From Clostridia bacterium (GTDB lineage: Bacteria > Bacillota > DSM-521 > Neomoorellales > Neomoorellaceae): a stretch of 64,000 nt of DNA. A program made the position numbers and the translations under genes. This document shows positions 9,201 through 16,567 of the stretch, one piece after another. The notes beneath the pieces are model-generated. The model had not been told where the DNA came from. It searched no databases and saw only the letters and a program-made list of their open reading frames with translations. Numbering within the stretch: position 1 is the stretch's first letter; every line of letters starts with the position of its first letter. The DNA is taken from NCBI GenBank assembly GCA_030445865.1, contig JASUSV010000001.1, forward strand, positions 1 through 64,000. Reading direction: 5' to 3'.

Positions 9201-11435
9201 TAAAGCCAGGCGCAGGCCGGGATCGGTCCGGGCGTTTACCTCGCCCGGCAACAAAAACTCCTCTATCAACCGCTGGAGAACGGGTTCGGTTATAATTTCA
9301 CTTATAGGAGCAATTTCGATATGCCTTGGATAGCGGGCCTGCAAGATGCCGTCGGCCAGCCTCTCAATAGTTTGGTCGAGACCCATATAGGCAGGGTTTA
9401 ACGCCCAGGAAACCAGGGCTCCTGTACCATCGAACAACCGACCCTGAAAATAAAGGCGGCGGTATATCTCCTGCACCTGCTTCTTCTTTTCCGTCAGAAT
9501 GTTCTTGAGGTAGGACTTTACTTTAACACCAGCAGGCGTATGGTCATTGGCGTATTCCATTGCCAGCTTGCGGTAAGCCCAGCACTCAGTTAGGGTCTCG
9601 CTTTCTTCTGAAGTAAGTGTGGCCGGGAGCCAGAAAAGGAAGCCTGTCCTTACATTTTCTGGCAATAACGGCAACATATCTTCCCGGTCTCCGGGACGGG
9701 CCAGGAAGATTACCAGGTCGACTTCGGTCTCGGCGGTTTCCCTGGCCAGGGAGGCTATTTCTTCTGCTCCCATATCTCCCAGGTGCTTAAAAAGCAACAG
9801 CCCCTGCCTGGGCGTCTTCTGCCAGTTGAACTGCCTCCGGCTCCGCTCCGGCAGGCCGGCCAGGGGCAGGGCGGGTTCGTCCAACCAGGTCAAAAGGTCG
9901 TCTACCAGCCGGCGGTCGTCGGGGAAAAGGTCTTTCTTCAGGTAATCGACGCGACGCCGCACGAGTAGCTGCACGTCGGCCTCGAGGTCGATGGTAAAAG
10001 CGTCTTCCAGGGGGTCCTGGCCCGGCTTCACAGCCAAATAGGCACCGCCCTGGTAGAGGCGCTGCAGCAGTTCATGCAGGTACTCGTAATTGAAGCGAGG
10101 CTCAATCTGGCTGACCCGGCAAAGTAGGAGGTGGGCCAGATCTTTAACTTTAAGGCTTCGCCCCGTAGGTCGCAGGGCGGCCAGGATTAACAGCTTGACC
10201 AGGTTTAAAGCTAGTTCCTGCTCGCGCTTATCGCTGAAGATATTGCTTATTTCCCGCTCAAAAAAGCGGTATGCCCGCTGTAAGTAAATATTAGTTTCGG
10301 GCAACTCGCGCAATCTATCCAGGAAATAGTCGAAAATGGCGACGGGACTTAAGATGGCCCCTAAGGGCCGCTCTAAAAACCCCTCGATGCGACGGCCGGG
10401 GTCGCCCCGGAGGTGGGTATAGACGAATTCGATGACGCCACGCCGCTGGGAAAAGAGCAGGCGCAGTTCGTCCAACAGGGGTACGGCCAAAGGGTGGACG
10501 GGGTAGAGTTCCAGGTAATCTTCCCAGGAAAAAGGGAGATAGGGAAAGGCGCGCTGGAGAGCAGCAAAATACGGTTTTAAATGAGCAACCGCCCCTTCCT
10601 TTTTGGGCACCAGCCGCCGGGCGATTATTTCTCTTATATGCCCGCCCCCCAGGCGGAGGCGGATGGGATAACGGTCCTTGATCTTATTAAAGGATTCCGG
10701 CGGAATGGCGCCGGTTTCTTCCAGTTGTTCCTGGAGGGTGGCCACAATCCAGCAGGGCAGGTCGGGCGCCTTTTCACCTAAAAACTGCAAGAAACGGATA
10801 TCCTCGTTAAAAGTGCGGCTATCCGGCTTGGAGCGCAAAAACTCGGAAAGCTCGTCTAGAAGCAATACCATCCCCGCCAAGCCGTTGTCCCTTAGAACCC
10901 GGCCGAGCCGGGCAAAATATTCGCGGCGCCGGTACTCCTGGGACGGCAGACCGGCGCCGGCCATACCTTTAAGCTTTTCCTGCAAGGCCTGCAAAACTAT
11001 CTCTTCCAGATATTCGCGGTTGCTATGCTCTACTAATGAGATTTCGGCTACTAAATAGCGTTTATTTTCTAGCTTCTTCAGGAGGGCCACTAGATCGCCG
11101 GGCCAGGGACGGTCGTCTCCGGCGGTCAATATCTTCCTGGCGCCGGGATCGGTGAGCATAAGGCCCAGGACGCTTAAAAGGTGCGACTTGCCGGAACCGT
11201 AATGGCCGTGAAGAAAAAAGCCGCGGCCCTCTCCGTTGGACATGGCCTGAAGCACGGCGGCCAGGGCAAGTTCGCCGTCGTCCGTGAGTACGAAACTCTC
11301 TAACAACTGCCGGCGCAGAACAGGGTCCTGGGCGTCGGCCAGACGGACAACCGTTCGCACCGGATAAAGAGTTATAATATCGCCCACGGTAAGCTCTGCA
11401 CTGGAAACGAGTTGCTCATTTCCGACTCTTCGCAC
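6243..11435 (-). CDS. Giant BrxC/PglY-like P-loop ATPase fused to a C-terminal PglZ-type domain
   Basis: A 1730-residue cytoplasmic protein. N-terminal AAA-like ATPase: Walker A GHYGSGKSH (77-85), Walker B MVLLLDELSEF (189-199), a sensor-like ATLQEQLEETG (232-242), then SFNKIKDRYPIRL, the layout of DUF6079/BrxC/PglY proteins of BREX and Pgl phage-defence systems. The middle (about 400-1560) is helical with a possible Cys pair (CFCGF). The C-terminal 165 residues match the PglZ alkaline-phosphatase-fold domain: FILLDGMRWD (about 1573-1582), LPTVTETQ with the nucleophile-position Thr, LFADHGF (about 1694-1700), and RYLHGG followed by EVLVPW. GTG start with AAAGGAGG 9 bases upstream. The start overlaps the TPR gene by 20 bases. 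No methyltransferase, nuclease or BrxL is nearby. A defence or regulatory role is inferred. Confidence 0.8.
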   Translation of the reverse strand: MRRVGNEQLVSSAELTVGDIITLYPVRTVVRLADAQDPVLRRQLLESFVLTDDGELALAAVLQAMSNGEGRGFFLHGHYGSGKSHLLSVLGLMLTDPGARKILTAGDDRPWPGDLVALLKKLENKRYLVAEISLVEHSNREYLEEIVLQALQEKLKGMAGAGLPSQEYRRREYFARLGRVLRDNGLAGMVLLLDELSEFLRSKPDSRTFNEDIRFLQFLGEKAPDLPCWIVATLQEQLEETGAIPPESFNKIKDRYPIRLRLGGGHIREIIARRLVPKKEGAVAHLKPYFAALQRAFPYLPFSWEDYLELYPVHPLAVPLLDELRLLFSQRRGVIEFVYTHLRGDPGRRIEGFLERPLGAILSPVAIFDYFLDRLRELPETNIYLQRAYRFFEREISNIFSDKREQELALNLVKLLILAALRPTGRSLKVKDLAHLLLCRVSQIEPRFNYEYLHELLQRLYQGGAYLAVKPGQDPLEDAFTIDLEADVQLLVRRRVDYLKKDLFPDDRRLVDDLLTWLDEPALPLAGLPERSRRQFNWQKTPRQGLLLFKHLGDMGAEEIASLARETAETEVDLVIFLARPGDREDMLPLLPENVRTGFLFWLPATLTSEESETLTECWAYRKLAMEYANDHTPAGVKVKSYLKNILTEKKKQVQEIYRRLYFQGRLFDGTGALVSWALNPAYMGLDQTIERLADGILQARYPRHIEIAPISEIITEPVLQRLIEEFLLPGEVNARTDPGLRLALEGFMQPMGLVKKVGGVYRLHIDPQKNPLVAAFLAGVEGGEAPLEEVYRRLRKGPFGLSRNAFHVLGLALLYSGIVVALQRGRRVSLQQLSAYNFWKIESLARGEVLPPRFLKILSEVRFLPAKFKKEIFSYATQQEVWEYLINFKKEAGAILEEVRQRLEQVQKYPALAILREQNLRESLEQVAALLEEIKVSYAPQEGLARFLTAYQASPFWERHWQRVSSLHTFLVKQLDRYLFICGYLSSPQLVLPEEEPYRELARQRQNLLHLAQNEEIFFAGGYERLEKEFNLFQEAYAELYLAGHEKQRSPRRFEAYLALKETATYRALNLLAQVRALAVPHDLAYVEGRLQDILARQCTAADRRLLTIHPSCFCGFRLGEKEDLAGPALIQQEMEQGLAEYLRALQEPACAQKLRSFIGGLLEVGRQKQAARMQKLLELDPESGEDLARFLALMNRNLIEDLNKALAGSNLVAERDLGELCRLLAGRVFTQEQIRAVFERWLQGEEVLGPETYIRVHGEADKQGPAARIAAEGRTSRLAGRVNIRTWVTGSYPELLPFLDKWGLQNFFLALATCWWMAAHGLEATNVRMLSDLGPFADPDILKRLAAPVGELRQARPELRQEVREVAEQVLQDRGWQELYWEFLIAGRDRGIRLWIEILRREEVFTFILERGTIYLGQELAHAGGYDLKEAIAELKAGEEEGAFLARQAYLSACRTFADLLKRLNDLEAALNCKHLDTPQAWEELYRDDLGLLEHIYARAVAQITALGLAAKFPLELNGVRMRRLLMTCRRQFEDFYRRVPEKDLKERRLDVLFDRVASLYRRQNAAAVKFILLDGMRWDIWELVKRELRKSELKLKVMEEGFCWAVLPTVTETQLELLGERLAKVVNCDEEGGLFDLDDCLLKFNFIDAEVHRSSDDYLAFTEEIILKVQRRLLPFLEALPSGSLVVLFADHGFAINYNYRHKEEPRYLHGGCSLQEVLVPWAICRC

Positions 11436-12420
11436 CAGCGCCTGCCTCCTTTTCTAAACGGTTAGCAAGGCCCCATAGGGCTTTCAATTCAGGGTTTTGC
11501 CGGGCCAATTCCCGCAAAAATTCGGCTCCTTCGGCCTGCCTGCCTAAACTGCGGTAAAGGCTAAGCAAAGTTGTACGCAAATAAATATCCCTGGGCTTCC
11601 GGCGAAAAGCTTCCTGCAAAGTAGCCAGGGCTTCTTTTACCTGCCCCAGGCGGTACAGGGAGTACCCCAGCTGGCCCAGGAGGTAAAGATTCCCCGGCGA
11701 AATCTCCAATCCCTGCCGGTAGGCTTCTGCAGCCTTGGCGTAATGCCCCATCTGGTAAAGGAGGTTTCCTTTCAGGATATACAGGTGGGGATTCTGGCCC
11801 CGCTTGCCAGTCTTAAGCATGATCTCCAATTCTTGTAGAACCTCTTCCGGAGGACGGCCGGAAGAAGAGAGTTTAAGGCAACTCCGGTAAGCAAACTGAT
11901 CGCCCGGGTCCAGGCGTAGAACCTCGGACCAGGCCTGGGCAGCCCCTTCCATATCCCCCAGCTTTTCAAGTACCTGGGCCAGTTGACGCCAGAGGCGGCC
12001 ATCATCTCGATTTTTGGCCAGCATTTGCCGTAAAACGCCGGCGGCGGCTTCACCCTGGCCGCTCGCCAAATAAGCCTGAGAAAGGCGCACGGCCAGAAAA
12101 GAGGTGGGGTATAAAGCAAATGCGGCGGCAAATAGCCGGCCGGCTTCCTCCCAACGCCCCTCTTTATAGGCAATATCTCCTTTGACTACCAGAGCCTGCC
12201 AATTAACAGGGTCGGTTTTTAAAACTTCGTCGGCCAGAAAACCGGCTTCCAGGTACCTGCCGCGCCGCCGGTACACGTCGGCCAGGCTGGCCTGCAAAAC
12301 CGTAGCTCCGGGAAAACGTTCCAGCGCCCGCTGCAGGCGCCGCTCTGCCTCTTGCAGTTTTCCGGCTGATTTAAGCTTCCTTATAATTTTGATTTCTGCC
12401 TCTAACGCCACCTGCTCCAC
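11416..12420 (-). CDS. Tetratricopeptide-repeat protein coupled to the giant ATPase
   Basis: A 334-residue soluble protein built almost entirely from TPR helix pairs, about nine repeats. Examples are AEAYRQGLEISPGN, AAQAWSEVLRLDPGD and EALATLQEAFRRKP. There is no signal peptide, membrane helix or catalytic domain. TPR superhelices normally act as protein-binding scaffolds. The start is a GTG with AGGAAGGT upstream at a rather long spacing. Its last 20 bases overlap the start of the ATPase-PglZ gene, so the two are translationally coupled and the proteins probably work together, perhaps with the TPR protein presenting a partner or substrate. Function is otherwise unknown. Confidence 0.85.
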   Translation of the reverse strand: MEQVALEAEIKIIRKLKSAGKLQEAERRLQRALERFPGATVLQASLADVYRRRGRYLEAGFLADEVLKTDPVNWQALVVKGDIAYKEGRWEEAGRLFAAAFALYPTSFLAVRLSQAYLASGQGEAAAGVLRQMLAKNRDDGRLWRQLAQVLEKLGDMEGAAQAWSEVLRLDPGDQFAYRSCLKLSSSGRPPEEVLQELEIMLKTGKRGQNPHLYILKGNLLYQMGHYAKAAEAYRQGLEISPGNLYLLGQLGYSLYRLGQVKEALATLQEAFRRKPRDIYLRTTLLSLYRSLGRQAEGAEFLRELARQNPELKALWGLANRLEKEAGAGAKSRK

Positions 12421-12510
12421 TGCCGAAACCAGACCTTCCTATGCTGGTTGCACAGTATTTACACCGCTAATTATAATCTATTTTGTTTTGACTGAACAGT
12501 TAGCTTACGC

Positions 12511-12547
12511 CTTAAACCCCGGGGAAATAAAATGGCCGGGGTTTAAG
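12511..12547. repeat. Perfect 12-bp inverted repeat between the TPR gene and the HMA-like gene
   Basis: CTTAAACCCCGG (12511-12522) and its exact reverse complement (12536-12547) are separated by 13 bases. It lies about 55 bases downstream of the HMA-like gene at 12602 and about 90 bases upstream of the TPR start. The stem could terminate transcription or be a regulator site, but there is no clear T-run after it on either strand. Confidence 0.6.
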
Positions 12548-12601
12548 CTCCGGCCAAAATATCCACTTGAGAGCCTGCCAGGCTCCCTATCAACACTTCC
12601 T

Positions 12602-12904
12602 TCAGATCCGCTGCAAGTAATGATAACCCGCGCTGCCAATAGTATAAGCCAGGAGTTCGGCGGTTACGGGCGGGGTATAGTAGGTTACGGTCAACTTGCG
12701 CTCCTTAAGGTTGGCCACTACTCCTAAAACCCCGTTTAATCTTTCCAAGACCTTAACCAGCCGGTCGGCGTCTTCCGGCGTATACATATTGGTAATGGTA
12801 AAAATCAGGCTGACCTGCCGCCCCGGGACAGGATAATATACCGCTGCCGGGACTTCCTGCGGGGGCACTCCTGCCTTAATACCATACCAGCTCAAAGTTT
12901 CCAC
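12602..12904 (-). CDS. Small HMA-fold protein lacking the metal-binding CxxC
   Basis: A protein of about 100 residues. From residue 30 on it follows the beta-alpha-beta-beta-alpha-beta outline of heavy-metal-associated domains: VSLIFTITNM, then PEDADRLVKVLERLNGVLGVVANLKE, LTVTYYTP and LLAYTIGSAGY. The CxxC normally following the first strand is replaced by NMYTPEDA, so copper-type binding is not expected. The frame opens with GTG at 12904, but AAGGTGG 5 bases before the TTG at 12895 makes that an equally good start. A similar protein is encoded 60 bases upstream on the same strand. Function unknown. Confidence 0.6.
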   Translation of the reverse strand: METLSWYGIKAGVPPQEVPAAVYYPVPGRQVSLIFTITNMYTPEDADRLVKVLERLNGVLGVVANLKERKLTVTYYTPPVTAELLAYTIGSAGYHYLQRI

Positions 12905-12964
12905 CTTCCTGCTAGTGTTTTTTTATTTTCTCCGGGCAAACTGCCCTAACTCTTAACGTTCTCC

Positions 12965-13240
12965 TCAGCCGCCTTGGCGCCTGAAAGATACGCCTTTTTG
13001 CTGCAACAGGTAGTCCAAAAATCCTGGGCTTACCCTGGCAGGATCATAAATCACCTTCAGTTCCTGCGGCCGGTCAGGAAGAATAGCCAACTCACAAACC
13101 AGACCACCTAGCGCTGCGTATATTTTTTGGCGGACTTCTTGAGAATTTAAGCCATCAATACAGTAAACCACTTCCTGCCGCGTGCCCCAATTCAATCTCT
13201 CCCCACGGGCATCGATCCAGAACCCTAACCTTGGTTCCAC
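12965..13240 (-). CDS. Second small HMA-like protein without CxxC
   Basis: About 91 residues. The core from residue 25 (EVVYCIDGLNSQEVRQKIYAA, then LKVIYDPARVSPGFLDYLLQ and GVSF) has the same strand-helix-strand-strand-helix plan as HMA domains and as its downstream neighbour, again with no CxxC. The GTG at 13240 is chosen because AGGAGG lies 8 bases upstream; the in-frame ATG at 13261 has no ribosome binding site. It and the 12602-12904 gene look like diverged duplicates, perhaps a heterodimer. Whether they belong to the TPR/ATPase-PglZ unit is unknown. Confidence 0.6.
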   Translation of the reverse strand: MEPRLGFWIDARGERLNWGTRQEVVYCIDGLNSQEVRQKIYAALGGLVCELAILPDRPQELKVIYDPARVSPGFLDYLLQQKGVSFRRQGG

Positions 13241-13464
13241 AGTCAACCCCTCCTCGCTCATATGTTATCTTATTCCAGTCGGCCTCTAAAATTGCCAAAT
13301 GGTAAGGGCAACCATCGTGGTATAAACAACAAGAAGAGAGGGTAATTTCTCTGATGATAGCAGCAAAATTAAGGTCAGGATGGCCCAGCCTCAACGATCA
13401 AGATTGGCTTATCCAATAATAAAAGATAGAATCATCCTAACAATCAATCAGAGGGAGGCCTTTT

Positions 13465-14070
13465 ATGCGCAATTTTAAATGGGTTTTCCTTACTGCTGCT
13501 TTAAGTCTTGTCCTGATCGCCCAAGCGGCGGTCCGGCCGGCCGAAGCCTCATGGGGGGCGAGCAAGCTCTATGAATTGCTACACCGCCAGCCCCCGGCAG
13601 CCCAACCCCAGCAACCGGCACCAACCCCTCAGCCCCAACCAACGCCGCAACCGAAACCACAACCCGAACCCGCACCGGCCCCTGTTGGCCTAACAACCCA
13701 AGAAGCAATTTTATTTGATCTGGTAAATCAGGAGCGAGTCAAAAACGGCCTCAGACCCTTAATCCTTCATCCCGGCCTGACGGAACTGGCCCGCAAAAAA
13801 AGCCAGGACATGGTGGAAAACAATTATTTTGGGCATAAGTCACCCACCTACGGTTACTTTTACAACATGGTTTATAATGCCGGCATAAGGTTTACTTCCG
13901 TAGGTGAAAACCTGGCCATGGCCCGCGACGCCAGGAAGGCTTTTTACCAGTTCCTGGCCAGCGAACCCCATAGAGCCAATATGCTCAATCCCGGCTTTAC
14001 CCATACCGGCATCGGCATCGTCCCTAACCAATACGGGGTAGTCGTTACCCAATTATTCATAAGCCAATAG
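13465..14070 (+). CDS. Secreted CAP (SCP/PR1, YkwD-like) domain protein
   Basis: A 201-residue protein with a Sec signal peptide (about 1-28, ending AEA), a Pro/Gln-rich linker (about 45-75), and a CAP domain (about 78-200). The domain shows LFDLVNQERVKNGL, FGHKSPTYG, GENLAMA, and SEPHRANMLNPGFTHTGIG. The His and Glu residues typical of the CAP cavity are present. Such proteins are common in spore-formers (YkwD/SafA-associated), and their activity is poorly defined. GAGGGAGG precedes the ATG. It is followed by a MITE-like element. Confidence 0.9.
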   Translation: MRNFKWVFLTAALSLVLIAQAAVRPAEASWGASKLYELLHRQPPAAQPQQPAPTPQPQPTPQPKPQPEPAPAPVGLTTQEAILFDLVNQERVKNGLRPLILHPGLTELARKKSQDMVENNYFGHKSPTYGYFYNMVYNAGIRFTSVGENLAMARDARKAFYQFLASEPHRANMLNPGFTHTGIGIVPNQYGVVVTQLFISQ

Positions 14071-14084
14071 CCCTGTAAGAATTT

Positions 14085-14340
14085 GATGCTTCCGAAACGT
14101 TTCCCATGCCGGGGCGCTGGCGCCGGCTCCTGATGGCTCGCCAGCGAGCCGTATGGCTCCCCCTCACCCTCCGGCGGGGTTCCCGGCCAATTCGGCATCG
14201 CAGACTTAAGTGGCCGGCCTCGGGCCTCCATGCCCTCGTCGCCTGCCTCCGGGCTCGGTTTCGTCAACGGCTCTTAAGACTCGTCCAAAGTCGCCTTACG
14301 CCAGCATCCCCGGCATTTTCATACTTTTTTCGGAAGCACC
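14085..14340. mobile_element. MITE-like element, copy 1 (256 bp)
   Basis: The left end GATGCTTCCGAAA and the right end TTTCGGAAGCACC form 13-bp terminal inverted repeats with one mismatch. GAATTT occurs immediately outside both ends (14079-14084 and 14341-14346), a probable target-site duplication. The inside holds large GC-rich inverted segments (GCCGGGGCGCTGGCG near the left, CCAGCATCCCCGGCA near the right) and no transposase. It is highly similar along its length to 47313-47568 and shares its ends with 55332-55428. Open frames crossing it are not credible genes. Confidence 0.85.
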
Positions 14341-14529
14341 GAATTTTAGCCAGGGTTTTTAACAAAAACCCTGGCTTTTTTATTTTGGTCGAGTTTTTAT
14401 GCTCAGCCAGTCCGTCTAAAAGGCCGGGCCAAAATTCTAATCTTAAAATGCCTGATGTCTTATGGCAGGTTAACTGCTTTTTTCATATTTATAGCTTAGA
14501 AAACCTTTTAAATAACGGAGGTGAAAGCA

Positions 14530-15786
14530 TTGTCGGAAACAACGATAATCTTAAGGGCTTTGGGGCAAAAGGAGGTCCTCAAGCCCCTACTGCTGCGCCT
14601 GCGCGGCTTCCTGAACGATCACGGCATAGAAATTCTTTTCATGCCCCCGTCGGCTGAAGGTGTAGAGCAATTGTTTAAACATTTTCAGGCCCAATTTATT
14701 TTTTGTTTTAATCCCAAGCTTAAAGGACAGGGAAGCGACGACTTACGCTTTTTTTATTCTCAAAAATACCATGAAGAAAGCCTAACGGTACTTGCCTCCC
14801 TTTTAAAAGAACTTTCTCGTTTAGAAATTGATATCCCTTATAGAGTTGCTTGCTGGTGGGAACATTTTTTGCGCCGCTCTTATAGAAAAGTGCTGGAGAT
14901 GGCCAACCTACCTGGTATACTTATTGAAATCGGACGCACAGCCTTAACCTCAGAACAAGAAGAAATTTTGATCAAATCTATTACCGCAGGCATCTTGGAA
15001 AACTTTTGTCCCAAAAAGGGGTTAAAAGTTTCTACCGAGCCGGATACGGACGAATCTTTGTCAAAAACTACCCAGGCAAAAGTTGAAGAGCAAACTGAAC
15101 TTGTAGCGCCGGAAGAGGATCATCTTAAACGCGGGCCAGATCCGCTGGCGGAAAAAGAACAGGGCGGCCATACTAGTCAGCAAGAGCCGCAGGAACCTAA
15201 CCCCACCGACGGAAACCAGACAGAAGCCGACCAGGGCCAGGGCGAACATCCAATCGAACCGGAACAGCAACAGGCACCGAATAAGCACCAGGAAGATACT
15301 GAAGAAGTGCCGGCAGCCCCGGAGCAGCAAGGAAAGCAAGCGCCGCAACCTCAAACCGCGTCGATCCTTGATTCTGAACAGGTTATCGGACAGCAGGCCC
15401 CTAAAAAGCGCTATTACGGCGCCAATTACAACCCTTTGCGGCCGCCAGGTGATGCCCCCGTATTTAAATTTAAGCGGCCGGTTTTGGAAGGAGCTCCAGG
15501 TTGCACCGTTGTGACATGCGGTAACGGCTCAAGCGGGGTACCGGTTACCATAGCCCAAAGCACTTTCCATAAATCAGCTTTAGGTGAAACAGCGCTGCCC
15601 AAAATTATTTCAAAAATACCGACGGCACAAGGGGTTACCGCTTATAAATTGCAACCGGATGGCTATAATCTGGCCCGAAGCAATGCAATCAAAACAGAAT
15701 CTGACTTCTTAGCCCAATTTCGCAGTCTACCCCAGGCATTAGAGGATAAAATAGGTAAAGGTAACGGTGAAATTAAATTAGATTAA
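14530..15786 (+). CDS. Degenerate amidase-like protein with long acidic/Gln-rich linker
   Basis: About 418 residues from the TTG at 14530 (GGAGGTG 6 bases upstream). Residues about 1-170 resemble the second half of the Amidase_3 (N-acetylmuramoyl-L-alanine amidase) fold: FIFCFNP at the place of ISIHFN, LLKELSRLEIDIPYRV, then MANLPGILIEIGRTALTSEQEE like the MPAILVELGFLTN region. The zinc-binding His is absent (FCFNP), so hydrolysis is doubtful. Residues about 180-290 are a low-complexity E/Q/P linker, and the C-terminal 130 residues have no family I recognise. No signal peptide is visible. It lies beside spore-coat-like genes, so a structural or coat role is a guess. Confidence 0.6.
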   Translation: MSETTIILRALGQKEVLKPLLLRLRGFLNDHGIEILFMPPSAEGVEQLFKHFQAQFIFCFNPKLKGQGSDDLRFFYSQKYHEESLTVLASLLKELSRLEIDIPYRVACWWEHFLRRSYRKVLEMANLPGILIEIGRTALTSEQEEILIKSITAGILENFCPKKGLKVSTEPDTDESLSKTTQAKVEEQTELVAPEEDHLKRGPDPLAEKEQGGHTSQQEPQEPNPTDGNQTEADQGQGEHPIEPEQQQAPNKHQEDTEEVPAAPEQQGKQAPQPQTASILDSEQVIGQQAPKKRYYGANYNPLRPPGDAPVFKFKRPVLEGAPGCTVVTCGNGSSGVPVTIAQSTFHKSALGETALPKIISKIPTAQGVTAYKLQPDGYNLARSNAIKTESDFLAQFRSLPQALEDKIGKGNGEIKLD

Positions 15787-15823
15787 CTCATTTTGATTCT
15801 CGCGCAAGCCTTTTTAAAAACAT

Positions 15824-15849
15824 AAGCACCGCTTATCAAAGCGGTGCTT
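15824..15849 (-). terminator. Terminator after the Cys-rich gene
   Basis: AAGCACCGC (15824-15832) and GCGGTGCTT (15841-15849) form a perfect 9-bp stem with an 8-base loop. On the minus strand it is followed by ATGTTTTT. It is 29 bases beyond the stop codon of the 15878-16528 gene and could also serve the convergent gene ending at 15786. Confidence 0.75.
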
Positions 15850-15877
15850 AACGTTAAATCCGGGAGCTTCAAAATGC

Positions 15878-16528
15878 TTAGAAGCACTGAGGCGGGGGCA
15901 GCGGCGGGCAGACGCCGGGCAAAGTGACGCAGGGGGCCGGTACGCAGAAGCCGTAGCTGGGAACCAGCAACTGTACGGTCAGGATGCACTTGATTACCAG
16001 GCAGACCTGGAAGTCGCAGGTGACAGTGACATTGGTGAGAGTTACGTTTGTGACAACACAGTTACAGAGAATAAGAGTGCTCTCAGTGCAATCAACCGTA
16101 GTGCCATCAGGACAGCAAAGGGTAACTACCTTGGTAAAGGTAAAAACGCGATCTACTGTCTCAGCCGGAGCATTGGGGTTGGTCAACGTCAGGGGAACGG
16201 AAACTAAAAGGGTGAGGGTAAAGAAACCGTTACTTACAGGCGTCTTGCTGACTACCGTGCAACTGATAGCAGATCCCGGCGTCAAGGTGCAGGGAACCGC
16301 CTGTCCTACGGTAAACGTACCCGTAGGCCACTCTCCACCTGTACCAATCGTAACCACCGTGTCGCGCGTCCGCTCCTCGATCTGGAAGCAACTATCGTAG
16401 ACCTTATCCACAACGATACACTCGATCCTGGTAGGCGGGGGACAGCCCTCGGGAGGGCACTGGCCAGGAGTAACCTGAGCCTGGGAAGCTGTAATGTTTT
16501 CCTTCTTCAATTCTTCTGGTAGCGGCAT
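15878..16528 (-). CDS. Cysteine-rich, beta-rich probable spore-surface protein
   Basis: A 216-residue protein with about 23 cysteines, many Thr/Val, and little charge. The N-terminal 25 residues are polar and lack a signal peptide; then come RIECIVVDKVYDSCFQ, a long Thr/Val-rich beta region, and near the end CLVIKCILTVQLLVPSYGFC followed by a Pro/Cys-rich tail. Disulfide-rich Thr/Val proteins with KVYDSC and QLLVPSYG motifs are typical of clostridial spore coat or exosporium proteins; the assignment rests on this likeness, not a named domain. Start: ATG with AAAGGAGGT 10 bases upstream. It has its own terminator. Confidence 0.6.
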   Translation of the reverse strand: MPLPEELKKENITASQAQVTPGQCPPEGCPPPTRIECIVVDKVYDSCFQIEERTRDTVVTIGTGGEWPTGTFTVGQAVPCTLTPGSAISCTVVSKTPVSNGFFTLTLLVSVPLTLTNPNAPAETVDRVFTFTKVVTLCCPDGTTVDCTESTLILCNCVVTNVTLTNVTVTCDFQVCLVIKCILTVQLLVPSYGFCVPAPCVTLPGVCPPLPPPQCF

Positions 16529-16567
16529 ACTTGTGCTTACCTCCTTTTTCAGGAATAACCTTTCTTC

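Noticed and set aside
12511-12547. Rho-independent terminator
   Set aside because: The stem is strong but no T-run follows on either strand, so it is listed only as an inverted repeat.
13944-14267. 107-codon minus-strand frame inside the MITE-like element, with a similar one at 47310-47516
   Set aside because: Both follow the non-coding repeat; their likeness reflects the repeat, not protein conservation.
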